Source: Crossaster papposus (lineage: Eukaryota; Echinodermata; Asteroidea; Velatida; Solasteridae). From it: 64,000 nt of DNA. The notes below the pieces were generated by a model. That model searched no databases, was not told the origin of the DNA, and was given only the letters and a program-made list of their open reading frames with translations. Of the stretch, positions 10,509 through 44,500 are shown piece after piece (the stretch's first letter is position 1; each line of letters opens with the position of its first letter). The position numbers and the translations under genes were made by a program. The stretch covers positions 2,604,001-2,668,000 of the forward strand of contig JBAIAA010000412.1 of NCBI GenBank assembly GCA_037893245.1, read 5' to 3'.

Positions 10509-11634
10509 GTAAGTGACGATTTCGTTGATAAAAAAAATGTGTTATGTAGTAGTTGCAATCTTTATGAGTGTATTTATCAGATATTGTCGTAAAAGTTGAT
10601 GACATTTTTTGTATGTGCCCAGAAACGCGTGTGAAAGTTTACGAGTTGTGTGGTGTTTTGTGCAGACCGTGTTGCGTGTGAGCCCCGTACTAGCCGTATA
10701 GTCATGTACCGACGCGTGATCCGTCGGGCCGGCCGTAATGACACACTGCATGGGCATGTGCCCTGCTGAAATGGGCGTTCTCGTTAAGCACGCCCACCCG
10801 CGATGTCAATAGATAGACTTTAAATTAGTCATCACTTGTTGGCCTTTATCTTTGAAGTTTGGGACACCCCCACCTGTCTTTGTTTCACCGGAAGTCTTTG
10901 CTTGAAACGCATTTTATGAAGAAAAACTGTTGTGACAAGTGTGAGAAATATGTGCCGAGTGAACCTGTGTGTGTGGATGTGGTAACTGTAAGTTTTACTT
11001 CAGTTCAGAATATGATGATCATTGGACTGGTCAAAGTTAACTTGGCTTTTTACTTATGCCTGGACATTATTAAGGTGCACATTTTGTTTTGATTGTCTTT
11101 ATTAGAAACGCTACTTTCAGGTAGGTGATTACATTGGCTTTTAATTAGTTGGCTTATTTTTGATTTTTATAATTTTAAATCCAGTTGGATTTTTGTATTT
11201 TATGAATTACTTTGGTTGTGTACAAAGTATATGGAGATTTTATATTTTCAAAATATTTTATGTCGAATTTGTTAATGTTTCTCAGTCCCAGATTTGTGTC
11301 TTGGAAAGAATGTACCAATCTTACCCGGCCCCTTCAATGACAGTGGTTGTGTACAAAGTGAGAAGTATTTCCTAACAAAATTGGAAATGTTTTTCAGTCC
11401 CAAATTCATGCTGTTTCAACATTTTTGCACTGATTGACCTTGAGATGAAGAAAAAAAGTAGCGTCAGGTTGCAATATTCTTTCCTCTGGCTCTAGTGGAT
11501 ACACATTGCCCTATTTTTTGCCATCCCCCCCCCAAACAATTGAATCATTGTTGGACATAGTCTTACTCTTAGGCTTAACTTGAAATCATGTGGCTTCACT
11601 CTTGGGTGCAACATTCTGAAGAAAAGTCTCCTTT

Positions 11635-12027
11635 AAAGGTAGTATACACCATTGGTAATTTGTTGAATTATCAGGAATGGGTGGATTTGGGGGGTTGTAT
11701 TTTATAGTAAATATCGTTTAACTGACCTGTCCGAATTTTTACATTCATGGATGCTGAGAAAAGCATGAAAAACAGCGTTTGTTTTCCACCGGAGTCGAGC
11801 AGTTATTCTTATGTTATCTTTGTTTTTTCGCGCTCGCCGGACGGCGAGAATGAATTTTGGTTTATACAATTCAATTTTTTGGAACAATTACAGGATATCT
11901 AGGGCCCTTATTTTGCTAGATGCCTACAATCATTATTTACTTTTAAATAAGTAAGATATTTCCTAATAATTCGGTAGTAAATTTTTTCGATATCTGCAAA
12001 TGGTGTATACATACATACTACCTTTAA
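11635..12027. mobile_element. MITE family D copy 2 (ERM intron 1)
   Basis: A complete-looking copy: AAAGGTAGTATACACCATT at the left and a reverse-complementary right end (ACTACCTTTAAA), with the family inner hairpin of the form CGCTCGCCGGACGGCGAG. Confidence 0.75.
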
Positions 12028-12173
12028 ACATTGAATTTAAGACTTTAAACATGGCTGGTAAAATATTAAGGACTCAATATTGTCTTTGCCTTGGGAAAAT
12101 GTTGGGGGATTTTGTTAGCTAAAAAGTGAGTAAAGTTGGCCTAAACCTTTTGGCATGATTTGTCAGCACTCCT

Positions 12174-12404
12174 GGGGCCAATTTCACGGAGCTGCTAAGC
12201 ACAAAAATTTGCTTAGCACAAAAAAGTCTTGCTAAAAAAAACCCAGGTTACCAGCCAAATTTCTACGTGTTTTTCATACTAAGCAAAAACCAGTTAATTA
12301 TCAATCAAAAACAGCAAAGATCACGTGAAAATTTGGTCTGTAACCTTGTTTTTGCCAAGGACACATTTTCATGCTAAGCAAATTGTTGTGCTTAGCAGCC
12401 CCTG
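12174..12404. mobile_element. MITE family E copy 1 (ERM intron 1)
   Basis: The left end is GGGGCCAATTTCACGGAGCT followed by GCTAAGCACAAAAATTTGC. The right end mirrors it as TGTGCTTAGCAGCCCC. Nine copies of this family are in the window. Confidence 0.75.
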
Positions 12405-12554
12405 GTTCCTGTCTGGTTTTTCAGCACTCAAGATCTCAGTAAAGCATAGACTACCTTTGTCATAATAATGCAGGGAAACCTTTGGATGCATCACATGTCA
12501 CACTATATACAGTTTTATTCAGCAGGGACTTGATTCTTTTTTTGTAAACTGCAG

Positions 12555-34037
<21,483 letters not shown>

Positions 34038-34317
34038 AAAAAATAAAAAAAAAAGTAATACAAAAAAACAAAAACAAAAAAAACCCCAATTTTCATCAGT
34101 CTAACCCAGCCCAGCCCCACTGATTATAAATCAGAAAAGATTGTTTTTTCAACCTGACGCTGCTTTTTCTTCTTCATATATCATCTCAAAAAATGGTCAA
34201 TCAGTGCGAAAAATGTTAAAAAGACATGGATCAGGGCCTGAGAAACATTTCCAATGTTGTTAGGAAATACTCGGGCGAATGCTTGATCGACTCTCCGTAT
34301 TTGAATGTGCACAAATC

Positions 34318-34873
34318 CGCTATACAATGCACAATTCTATACAATGCACAAATCTATACAATGCACAAATCTATACAATGCACAAATCGATACAATGCAC
34401 AAATCGATACAATGCACAAATCGATACAATGCACAAATCGATACAATGCACAAATCGATACAATGCACAAATCGATACAATGCACAAATCGATACAATGC
34501 ACAAATCGATACAATGCACAAATCGATACAATGCACAAATCGATACAATGCACAAATCTATACAATGCACAAATCTATACAATGCACAAATCTATACAAT
34601 GCACAAATCTATACAATGCACAAATCTATACAATGCACAAATCTATACAATGCACAAATCTATACAATGCACAAATCTATACAATGCACAAATCTATCCA
34701 ATGCACAAATCTATCCAATGCACAAATCTATCCAATGCACAAATCTATCCAATGCACAAATCTATCCAATGCACAAATCTATCCAATGCACAAATCTATC
34801 CAATGCACAAATCTATCCAATGCACAAATCTATACAATGCACAAATCTATACAATGCACAAATCTATACAATG
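34318..34873 (+). repeat. 17-bp minisatellite downstream of the ERM stop (32 copies)
   Basis: The unit is TATACAATGCACAAATC. Three sequence variants occur in contiguous blocks: 3 TATACA, 10 GATACA, 8 TATACA, 8 TATCCA and 3 TATACA units. 17 is not a multiple of 3, so all three plus frames cycle through the same peptide (YNAQI/CTNL/TMHKS). The long open frames are artefacts. It starts 280 bp after the ERM stop and may be in its 3'UTR. Confidence 0.95.
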
Positions 34874-34879
34874 TCGAAC

Positions 34880-35230
34880 CTTGGCGTGACTGGTTTTATA
34901 TTAGAATGTGCACAAACCTATTTGCACAAATGTATACAATACACAACCTTCCCGTGACCAGTTTTATATTAGAATGTGCACAAACCTGTATGCACAAATC
35001 TATACAGTGTACAACCTTCGCGTGACTGGTTTTATATTTGAATGTGCACAAACCTGTATGCACAAATCTATACAGTGTACAACCTTCGCGTGACTGGTTA
35101 TATATTTGAATGTGCACAAACCTAAATACACAAATCTATACAATGTACAAACTTCGCGCGACTTTTTTTTTTTTTTTAATGTGCACAAACCTTTATGCAC
35201 AAATGATTAAATTGATAACCTTTCGCGCGA
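34880..35230 (+). repeat. 68-bp tandem repeat (5 copies) derived from the 17-mer
   Basis: GTGCACAAACCT recurs at 34908, 34976, 35044, 35112 and 35181. Each unit also contains TGCACAAATCTATACA, the core of the adjacent 17-bp unit, so the two arrays are related. Confidence 0.9.
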
Positions 35231-35239
35231 CTGTCAGGT

Positions 35240-36970
35240 GCCTTAAACAACGCATTAAAAAATCAATCTTTGTGGGTGCCACTCCCTTTCCTTTATTGAG
35301 TGCTGAGTATTGCTTGTGCATTGTCCATATGGTGGCCTTCTTGAGTTTAGATTCAGTCTGTGTTTATATTTAACAAGGGGCCTGCAATATCTGGGATTAT
35401 TTTATCGGTGCTCAACAGACGAAACCCCCCCCCCCCCGATAGTCCAGCCACAAATCTTTGTTGTTCTGTAGCAGGTTTTAATGCCAGCGTCCCTACACGT
35501 CAAGGCTCATACTAAACATGCCAAATATTTTTTGCACTAGTCTTCCCATGCTGGTTCTTTTAAGCACTTTTTCTTCTTTTCGTTTGAATATCTGGCCTTT
35601 TGTCCCTAGTTTTCTTTTTTTGTACAAGCTATTTTGGTTTACTGACCAATTGGGTGAATTATTTGTAATTTTGCTTTTTTTTCACCACAGCAGGGATTTC
35701 TTTCTTCTGTGTTCTAAATTTTTCTTCAGCCAAAAAGCGAAAAAGAACACCAAAAAAACCCCCACATACATGCAAGAGCTTTATTACAAAACAATACGTC
35801 AGACTTTTTAGTCATGCAGGCAACAAAAGTGAAAATAGTTTTGAGGGCCACTTTGAAACACAGTTTATACTGTTCAAATGATGTTCTATCGTCTTCGACA
35901 GATGGCTTAAAGTGTATGAAAAAGTACATACATACATAGTTAGCATTTTTTTTAATATATATTTGGGCATTGTAAGATACCAGGTCAGTTCATTTTCGAA
36001 TAATTTCGTATTTGATTATTTGAGAATGCACTTTGGACCAAATATTCGAAACTTTTACACACGCCAGCCTCACCTACCTTTGCCAGTAAAAAGTCGCAAG
36101 CGTGCCGGCTAAAATCTGCATGCTCAGACTACGTTTTTTGGGTCAAAATTCGTCCTGTGCCGCTCGGGTAGCCTCGGGTATATAATGGTGTTAGGTTACA
36201 GTACAGGAATAAAAGGAAACGCAAAGGGCTATCCGCGGTCATTTCGAATATTCAGTCCGGTGAAGAGCTTTTCGAATATTTGGTATATTCGGGACCGTCA
36301 AATCGCGAGGCATTCTTTATCTATTCGCTGTATATGTCATTACTCTGCATGCACGTAGCACTTTTTGTAAAACACAGTTTTCTGATGTAGTTGCGTGTAA
36401 AAAGGAAGTCATTTTATAGAATATTTTCAAGTGCTCTGTATGAAATTTCTGCTTTGTGTGATTTGAAGACGAGATCTTTGCTTAGCGTTTTGTCAAGGTT
36501 ACGATATCTGTACGTGACAAGTATTCTCAGTGGGCCTTGAAGTGTTTTTCGACGTCGTTGGGTTTTGGGGTTTTGTTTGCTTTGCTGTAAACTATTTGCT
36601 GGGGGTGAACAGCTTATTGTCTCGAAATCGAGTGCCTTGTGGGGGTTTGGTTTCCCGTCTCTGCATGTATTCTTTTGCTAAAGGAGCCGAGAATTGCGCC
36701 AGCCTGATGCAAGTCTGTCACAAAATCCGTCGCAAAATCCGTAAATGCGCGGATCGCATATGGGGTGGTTTGGTTTTTGTTTTTTGATGTTGCTATAGAG
36801 GCTTTTTAAGGGGTGTCGATGAAAATCTAACACTTCTTTTTTGTTGTTTTAGTTATCTGCAGTTATGAAGGGTGATATAGCCTGGAGTTTTGTTTTTTTT
36901 ATAATAAGGAATCTCTTTAGAATATCTATTTAAATTGAAAAGTAGTCGGATCAAACTGTATAAATACCAC
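35240..36970. other. Intergenic, no gene seen
   Basis: AT-rich DNA between the ERM-linked arrays and the family-E element. It may include ERM 3'UTR. I see no protein family, tRNA or clear element. Confidence 0.5.
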
Positions 36971-36977
36971 ATGACCT

Positions 36978-37223
36978 GGGGCTAAATTCACGGAGCTGCT
37001 TAGCACAACAATTTGCTTAGCAAGAAAATTTGTCCTTGGTAAAAAAAAAAAGGTTACAGACCAAATGTTCACGTGATTGTTATTGTTTTTGATTGATAAT
37101 CAGCTGGTGTTTTGCTTAGCATAAAAAACACGTAGAATTTTGGCTGATAACTTGTTTTTAATGAGCAAGACTTTTTTGTGCTAAGCGAATGTTTGTGCTT
37201 AGCAGCTCTATGAAATTGACCCC
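36978..37223. mobile_element. MITE family E copy 5
   Basis: GGGGCTAAATTCACGGAGCT at left and AGCTCTATGAAATTGACCCC at right, with the internal palindromic ATCAGCTGGT block. Confidence 0.75.
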
Positions 37224-37224
37224 T

Positions 37225-38400
37225 GTTTATTTGAGATATGCTTATGATGTCTGTTCATTACTTTGTAATAGATTTATGTATACTTTGTAGAAAATAAAAT
37301 AACAAATTGATGATATTTTTTTGGTATGGGGGTGAAATATATAATTATGGGAATAGATTACAAAAATCTCCAGGATTACATTGAACATCCAACAAAAGAA
37401 AAACTGCGCACTAACCATAACCACTATTGTTACTTGTTCACAGTGAAGGAAAGTTGAAATGGGAATGGATCACAGTGATTGTGGTCTAGCTGATATGTAT
37501 ATTTTAGAGTTTTGACGGGAAAACATAATGGCCATTAGCTAGTTGCGTCGGAAGTCCTGTTCACAATAACCTATACTGATGTGCGGATTTAACGCAATGA
37601 AAAAGATTCTTTTATAGTCTTTTTCTTGGTGATAATTCAGCTTGTAATAGGCGTTTTAACAGCTATATCTGCATGCAGGATTTTGAAAAAAAACCAAAAA
37701 AACCAAAAAAACACGAAAAATGTATTTACTCGATAATGTGTGTTAATTGATGCAACTGAAAAAGGGGTTAAATTAAATTTTACTGACAGTTGTTTCAAAA
37801 GGGAATATTTACCCTTTTGGCTGTTAGGATTGTACAGCCAACCACCTCAGTACTGACAAAAATTGTTTTGATAAAGAAAAAAAAAAGCTAAATATAATGT
37901 CTCGCGCTGCTTAAAAACCAAGGCACGAATAGAGTATTGTACAAAATTTAAGTAGGTAAGATTTCATAAAAAAGAAAGGATTTTCAATATGCAAAAAGTA
38001 GTTGGTAGTCTTAGGCTAGTGGAACTTATACTGGTAACTTTGGTTTTGTTTTTTGGGTTATATTTTAATGCTTAGCCAAAACAAAAAAACTGTTATAAAT
38101 GAATAAAGTGGAAGATGAAATTATCTACATAACTGATATATGTATACCGTACCTGCCCTTTTGATGGCAACTTCAAATAAGTTAATCAGAGTAACATGAA
38201 AAATAAATCGATTATTTTAGTAGATTGTATACAAAAATGTTAACATTTTGTTTTAGATGTCGATCTGTACTCGGTAATTATTATTATTTTTTTTAAGTTG
38301 TATTTCCAGTTTTTACTTATGTTACTCGTTAAGCAGCAGTTTTTTTGTTTTTGTCGCACGACCTCTTATAGGGTATGTGAATTGTGATAATATCTACCAT
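37225..38400. other. Intergenic, no gene seen
   Basis: AT-rich sequence with several AATAAA-type hexamers. No supported feature. Confidence 0.5.
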
Positions 38401-38410
38401 TGCCCCCTCT

Positions 38411-38750
38411 AAAGGTAGGATACACCATTGGTAATTGCTTGAATTATCATGAATGGGTGTATTTGGCGAGTTGTATTTTATAGTAAATATCGTGTACCTG
38501 ACCTGTCCGAAGTTTTACAATCATGGATGCCGAGAAAAGCACGAAAAACTTGTTTTCAACCGGCGTCAGGCAGTTATTCTTATGTTATTGTTTTGTTTGC
38601 GATTGCCGTCTGGCAATCGCAAATTTTGTTTTATATAATTCAATTTTTTTGCTGGATGCCTAGAATCATTATTTACTTTCAAATAAGATATTTCTGAATA
38701 ATTTGGTAGTAAATATTCTCGATATCTGCAAATGGTGTATCCTACCTTTA
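38411..38750. mobile_element. MITE family D copy 10
   Basis: Ends AAAGGTAGGATACACCATT and AATGGTGTATCCTACCTTT are perfect inverted repeats. Central hairpin GCGATTGCCGTCTGGCAATC. Confidence 0.8.
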
Positions 38751-39454
38751 AGTTTGCTGCAACTTAAGTTCAGGGTTGTGTATATGCGTTGATTAATCCT
38801 TCTAATTATTATTATTATTTTTTCAAATGGTTGTGGCAGCGCCAGTTGCATATAAATTGCTCTGTCCAGATATTTAAATCCACACGTGGCACAAGATAAG
38901 GTCAATACCTGTAGAAAGAAAAACAAAATCGAACTGGATTCAGTTTTCTTTTTCTTCTTTTTTGTAGAATTTGTACCCTGGCACAGTTCATTCACGACAT
39001 GATAAAGAAAATGTAAATTTTGAGGGTATAACCACTAATAAAAGTGTTGATCTCAAAACCTGTATTGTTTAATTTTTACTCAGCCGATATAACAAAAAAA
39101 ATTGAAAGAAAATGTCGACTGTGTTATGTAAAGGTGAGTAAAATGATTTGGCATCTCATATGAAGCAATATATGTGACACGATCAAGTCGAATCAGTCGG
39201 CGAATCCCAAAAATGCACTGTATTCTTCGTTGGTATTTAAACAAATTTACATAACTCGACAACAAAACATCGTATCAACATGGGGTTTTCAGTTTTTAAA
39301 ACGTACAGATGCCCTCTTTGAAACTGCACATGAACACTCATTTTTTTGACCGGGGCCGACATATTTCGCTTGATCGTGTCACATATGGGATGGAGAGAGC
39401 CCTCTCTCCTTTATGGTGGTCATTGCGCAATGTTGTGGTTTCTTATTAAGGTTT

Positions 39455-39545
39455 TAATCAACATGTGGACCAGGGAAGGAATCGAACCCGGGCCACAGCG
39501 GTGGAAGGCAGTGAAAGTAACCGTTGCGCCAACCAAGTTCCATGG
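39455..39545 (-). mobile_element. SINE family S1 head fragment
   Basis: On minus: a TTGGCGCAACGGTT A-box region and a GGGTTCGATTCC B box, as in the 5.2-kb SINE. The body is missing. Confidence 0.5.
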
Positions 39546-40043
39546 ACAGGACAATCATTAACTCGGGTGCTTGATGTAACGTATTTTTATTGTAAAGGTT
39601 CCCCTGACTTTTCCCTCAGCAAAAAAAAAGATTGGGTTAAATATGAACGCTGTTGTGTGGTACCAAAAAACATTGGCATCACATAAAACTACAGAACTAT
39701 TGGAAGGGTATAACAGTACAAACGTGGTATAAAATTATACAAAAAATAAAAAGGAAAGTTCGTGGCTAAGTTTGGAAGGCCTTTGTGTTTAAAAAAAATC
39801 TGCAAATAACTGGTTTTTTTTGGTCATTCACATGATCAAGAGTCAAGAAGTGGACAATTGCAAATTATTAAGTACATAATATGTACATAAATGATATACT
39901 TAACTACATTAACTAGTAACAACAGAATGGTAATATTTCAAATTTTTTTAATTGATGAATTATTATTGGGATAAATATGTGATTGGCCGATTTTAAACAT
40001 ACATTTGAAACCGGCTTATTGGCCTGGATGAGTTAATGACCAA

Positions 40044-40283
40044 GGGCCAAATTCATCATGTAAGCACAACAATTTGCTTAGCACAAAAATATTTTTGCTC
40101 AGTAAAAACAGGTTATCAGCCAACATTCCATGTGCTTTTCATGCTTAGCAAAAAAGAGCTGAATATCGGTGACAAACGATAAACATCACCTGAATATTTG
40201 ATTTGTAAACTTGTTTTTTCCCAAGGAAGAATTTTCACGCTAAGCATATTTTTGTGCTTACATGTTTTATGAAATTGGCCCAT
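40044..40283. mobile_element. MITE family E copy 6 (diverged)
   Basis: Retains GGGCCAAATTCATCATGTAA at left and TTTTATGAAATTGGCCCATG at right. It forms a subfamily with the 60.8-kb copy (ATGT replacing AGAGCT). Confidence 0.65.
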
Positions 40284-40410
40284 GGTTTTAAAGGTAGTTT
40301 ATTACCAGTCAATCACATTTATTCCCATTCATAAATACCTTTCGGGTAAAATACTTCCAAAATATGTTTGAAACGATTTTGTTATTAAACACCTCTAGCT
40401 CACTACATTT

Positions 40411-40832
40411 GTGACCTGTTCCAACGAAACCCGGACAAAGTCGACTTTTTAGTTGTTCAGATTTTGATTTTTTCAAATTCTCTAGGTTCTCAGCTTTAAA
40501 ATGATGTATCATTTACATATGTACCCCCACCCTATCTTCCCTGGGGTCTGGATTTAGTGATAAAACCCTGACAACCTAATTATGAGATAAACAGCTTTGA
40601 AGTTCAGAAAAGCGTATTATTTCTATACACAAATGTTTCACAAAATTGACAAAAAACACACTTCTGGTAGACGGATTTTGTTCAAATTTGAGGAGATTGT
40701 AGATTAATAGTGAGTGACTTAGGAAAACCTAAAACCTCAAAATGGTAAAATCCATCCAGAAATGACTTCAGGAGTACATTGTGACAAAACACATTGTGCG
40801 ACTTTGTCCGGGTTTCGTTGGAACAGGTCACA
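40411..40832. mobile_element. MITE family C copy 2, complete
   Basis: Inverted ends of about 30 bp: GACCTGTTCCAACGAAACCC at left and GGGTTTCGTTGGAACAGGTC at right, each with an inner CGGACAAAGTCG. Confidence 0.75.
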
Positions 40833-41036
40833 TTTTATGATATATTCCTCGGATATCTTCGCGTTCTGATCAGTCCTGAATTGGGGACTATGAAATCACA
40901 GACTCCTCTTGTATTGCGCAAGCCTTGTGAGGTTATTAGGAAATGAAACCTGCGTAAAAGGACCAGATTTCACGGTACGGCCAAATTTGGAGGTGACGTC
41001 GTAAAAAAAATGGCCCCGGTATTTTATCAGCCGTTT

Positions 41037-41243
41037 TTAATCAGTTCGCGCCGGGATTATTTTAACATCACTAAGCCGACGCGCGGGATTATTCTTAACG
41101 AAACTCGATCCGAAGCAGGTCCAGGCCGCCAGTACCGGGAAGCACACCCATGCATTTCCGGCCGTTTATATGTCATCCGTTTTGAATCTGGGTAAAACTT
41201 TTATTATTGCGTTTATTTTCGTCATCCAGTGCGAACTGGTTAA
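41037..41243. mobile_element. MITE family F copy 3
   Basis: TTAATCAGTTCGCGCCGGG at left and GTGCGAACTGGTTAA at right. Slightly shortened internally. Confidence 0.75.
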
Positions 41244-41555
41244 AACTGCCCACGTGACGGGCTCTTGACCAATAGGAATGGTCTAAGATATTTATGAATA
41301 GACATTAAAAACCTAAATACAAATCGGAACTGTTTCTGGGATTAAATACAGAAGACCTATAATTATAACCTAAATATATTTAGTTGCATATTTTGTCCGT
41401 TTTCAGTTATGACCAATTAAGGCTGTGACCAATTTCTCTATTGTTACAAATGAGCATTACATTCTAAGCTTTAGGGCTCACTTCATTGAAGCCCAGTTAA
41501 TTTGCCACATGATTAAAATTTATAAATTTAATCTTGTATGTTGCTTTTCCTGTCA

Positions 41556-44500
41556 TTACAGATGCTTATCAAAATCTACGTTGTCGTTCTCGGCAGTTTT
41601 ACCTTGCTGGTCTGCGCCACTTTCAACTGTTTCTTCCACTGTCTTTGCCGTCATGTCATCTGTCGCAGTGTCCATTTGTGTTTCTTCTTCTTCTGCTTTG
41701 CTGTCGTCTTTCTCAACTGCAGGGATTTGCTGTTGATCCTCCTTAACTGCCTTTGAATCCTGGTCGATATTTTCCTCGGTAGTCATATCTGCCACAGCCT
41801 TGTCGTCATCTTGAGTTTCGTCTTGGTTGCCATTTGGTGCTGCGGCTTCCTCCTTGTCTTTGAGCTCTGTCTTTTCTTTGTCTCCCGATTGCCACATCCT
41901 CTCTTCCTCTTCTCCAGCTTCCTCGGCGAGTCTTAGAGCCTCCTCTTCAGCCTTCCGTTCCTCTGCCTCTCGCCTCAGACGCTCTTCTTCCCTCTGCCTG
42001 TCCGCCTCGTCACGGAGCTCTTGCTCCTCCTCTTCTCGCCTTCTCTGCTCGGCTTCCTCGGCTTCCCTCTCTCCTTCCTTCTGCATCCTCTGGGCTTCTT
42101 CTTCCTCCTCCCGTTTCTTTCTGGCCACTTCCTCTTTCACCAGCCTCTCTTGGGCCTCGTCCTCCTTGATCTTTTTCTGCAGGTCCTCGGCGAGGTCTAG
42201 ATGCTCCAGGGTATCCGTGATGCCTTGCAGACCTCTCTCGACTTCCAAGGCCGGCCGGCCGAGACTTGTTGAGTCTGCGGAAGCTCCTTGGAACAGGACC
42301 CGCAAGGCCGCCGCCTTGTTGACGATGGTCCCCGACGTATCCTCGATCCGTTGCAAGGTGCGCATCAGCGCGCTCAGAGACATTCGGTCCTCTGGCGAGA
42401 CCTCCAAGGCATGGGCTCCCTCCGGTTCAGGGGACTGAGGCGTCCTGGACCTCTGGCGGGTCAGGGCAGAGGTGACCTTGTTTCCGATGCCACGGAAGAA
42501 GGCCTTAGCCGCGCTGGCTTTGGACTCTTCGGGGGACCGCACTGGCGAGGTGTTGGTCAAATCAGAGCGGGGTTTCTTGGCAGGGTTGATCAAGTCTACA
42601 GTTGTCTGGCCAGGCTTAGAAGAGGCAAAAAATAAACAAAAACAACAACAAATGCTAAATCTCTTTTATCAGGGGTAAAAACAAAACCAAGTTCCAATAC
42701 AGTGATGGAAAACATTGATGTGGAACTTAAAAGGTTACATGTACATGTATCTTTACCATCAGATACTAATATGATGATGGAAGAGATTGTTGGATTTTTA
42801 TCAGATTCTGTCAAGGACGTGTTATCACTGGAAATATTGTTACTCCAAGTACCTGTTCATATTTTTTGAGATACAAACATGATTTATCTAAACATCCACA
42901 CAGATTTAATAGCAAGGGAAATAAAGAAGACATATTAACGGCTGGAAATACTTATACGTGTATGTTTACCACAATGTTTTGGTCTTTTCTTGTGCGATAT
43001 TAGGTTAGTTTCCCTTCAACCGGTCTTGTAATCTTAAAACACAAACATTTGGACGATTTCACAATGTGGCCATTTAAAGTCAGTGCCAGATTACAGAGCA
43101 AATGAAATGTAGCCAAGGAAAATTAACAGTTATAGCAAAAGTAAATCATGTTTAAAGAAACGTGAATGATTTGGGTACCCTGGGTGAGCAGGAACTGGGC
43201 TCGCGGCTTGACTTGTCCCGCACACAGTGGGCCATCGAATACTGTTGTTACAATGCGAGCCCCCATGGTGCGAAAGGGTTTAACTAACTAGTTGACGCTA
43301 CTGGAGTCGTACTCGAGGCGTTGCGTTTTTTCCAATTTATGAAATTTGCCTTAGCAATCTAGCCCGATCCTGGTCAGCACAAACAGCCTGATTGTGCTTA
43401 AGGTCGGTGGCGTTGAGCTATTTCCAGGAGGTATTTACCCCACGAGCCGAAAGCAGATCAGGGTTTCCGGCAATAGTGACAACACCGAGCGAAAGGGTTA
43501 CAGCAACAATAGGCCAACACCAGGGTACAAAGTAAAAGTGATTCCTTAACCAGTTCGCGCCGGGATTATTTTAACATCTCCGAGCCAAACGAGGGATTAT
43601 TTTTAAAGAAACTTGATCCGAGGCGGGTTCAGGCCGATGGTACCGGAAAGCACACCCACGCATCTCCGGCCTTGCTCGCTGCTGACAGACATTTCCAGCT
43701 TTGCTTGTGACGTGTATAAATGCGTCTTTGAATTTGGGGACACTTTGCGTGTATATACCTCCTTCAGCGCGAACTGGTTAAATTTACTCCCTTTAAGATA
43801 ATCAGGTTTTCACAAATTTGTGATGTGGTGGTTTAAAAACTTGACTAACTCTAGCAACTGAAAGAAGCGAATGCAACAAGTAACAGGAAAAAAGGAAATC
43901 TGAAGCAGATTCGTGATTTTTCAAGATACAGCAGTTGAAACCAAAGGAAAAGCATAAAATGAAGAAAAATAAAACACCCTGTCACAACATCTATACTTTT
44001 GGGTTTTACCTCCATGTCATCCAGTGGATAAATCTCTCCGTTACCTTCCGACATAGCCTACAGTGAGCAATGTTACAGGAGAGATTGGAACAAAGGCAAA
44101 CATGAAAACTGGCATTATGTTATTGTATTTCAATGCTACGCTGGTGCCCTTGATAAGAAAAATGGAATCGAACGAAAAAAAATGACAATTTTTTTATAAT
44201 ACTGTTGCGACCATTCAATTTGTGAGGGTGTGCATTATAGTTTTGAGGAAGTACGTGTAGGTGTAACAAAAATGTGTTTCAAGTTGAAGGAGATAAAGTC
44301 TACTTTGTTTTTACGGCCGAATTTCTTCTTACTTTCTTCTTAGAGAAGAGGTGTTAATTCATTCAAGAGAATCGGAAGATATCTATGAGAAACTTGACAA
44401 ACGATGGAATGTCGTGGCTTTGTGGTCTGTGGGTAATTTTGCAGGTTGTGGGTTCGAGTCCGGCCTGTGACTACAGTGCGTGTGTCCTTGAGCTAGGTTC

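Noticed and set aside
34226..35025. Three overlapping long plus-strand frames of about 200-250 codons and minus-strand counterparts
   Set aside because: Products of a 17-bp tandem repeat, in which every frame reads the same cycling peptide.
41827..42438. 203-codon Ser-rich plus-strand frame
   Set aside because: Antisense shadow of the Glu-rich coiled-coil exon on the minus strand, which is linked to PH and CPI exons by consensus splice sites.
43176..43526. A MITE bounded by GTACCCTGG and CCAGGGTAC
   Set aside because: Only about 9 bp of inverted end, no second copy in the window and no clear target duplication.
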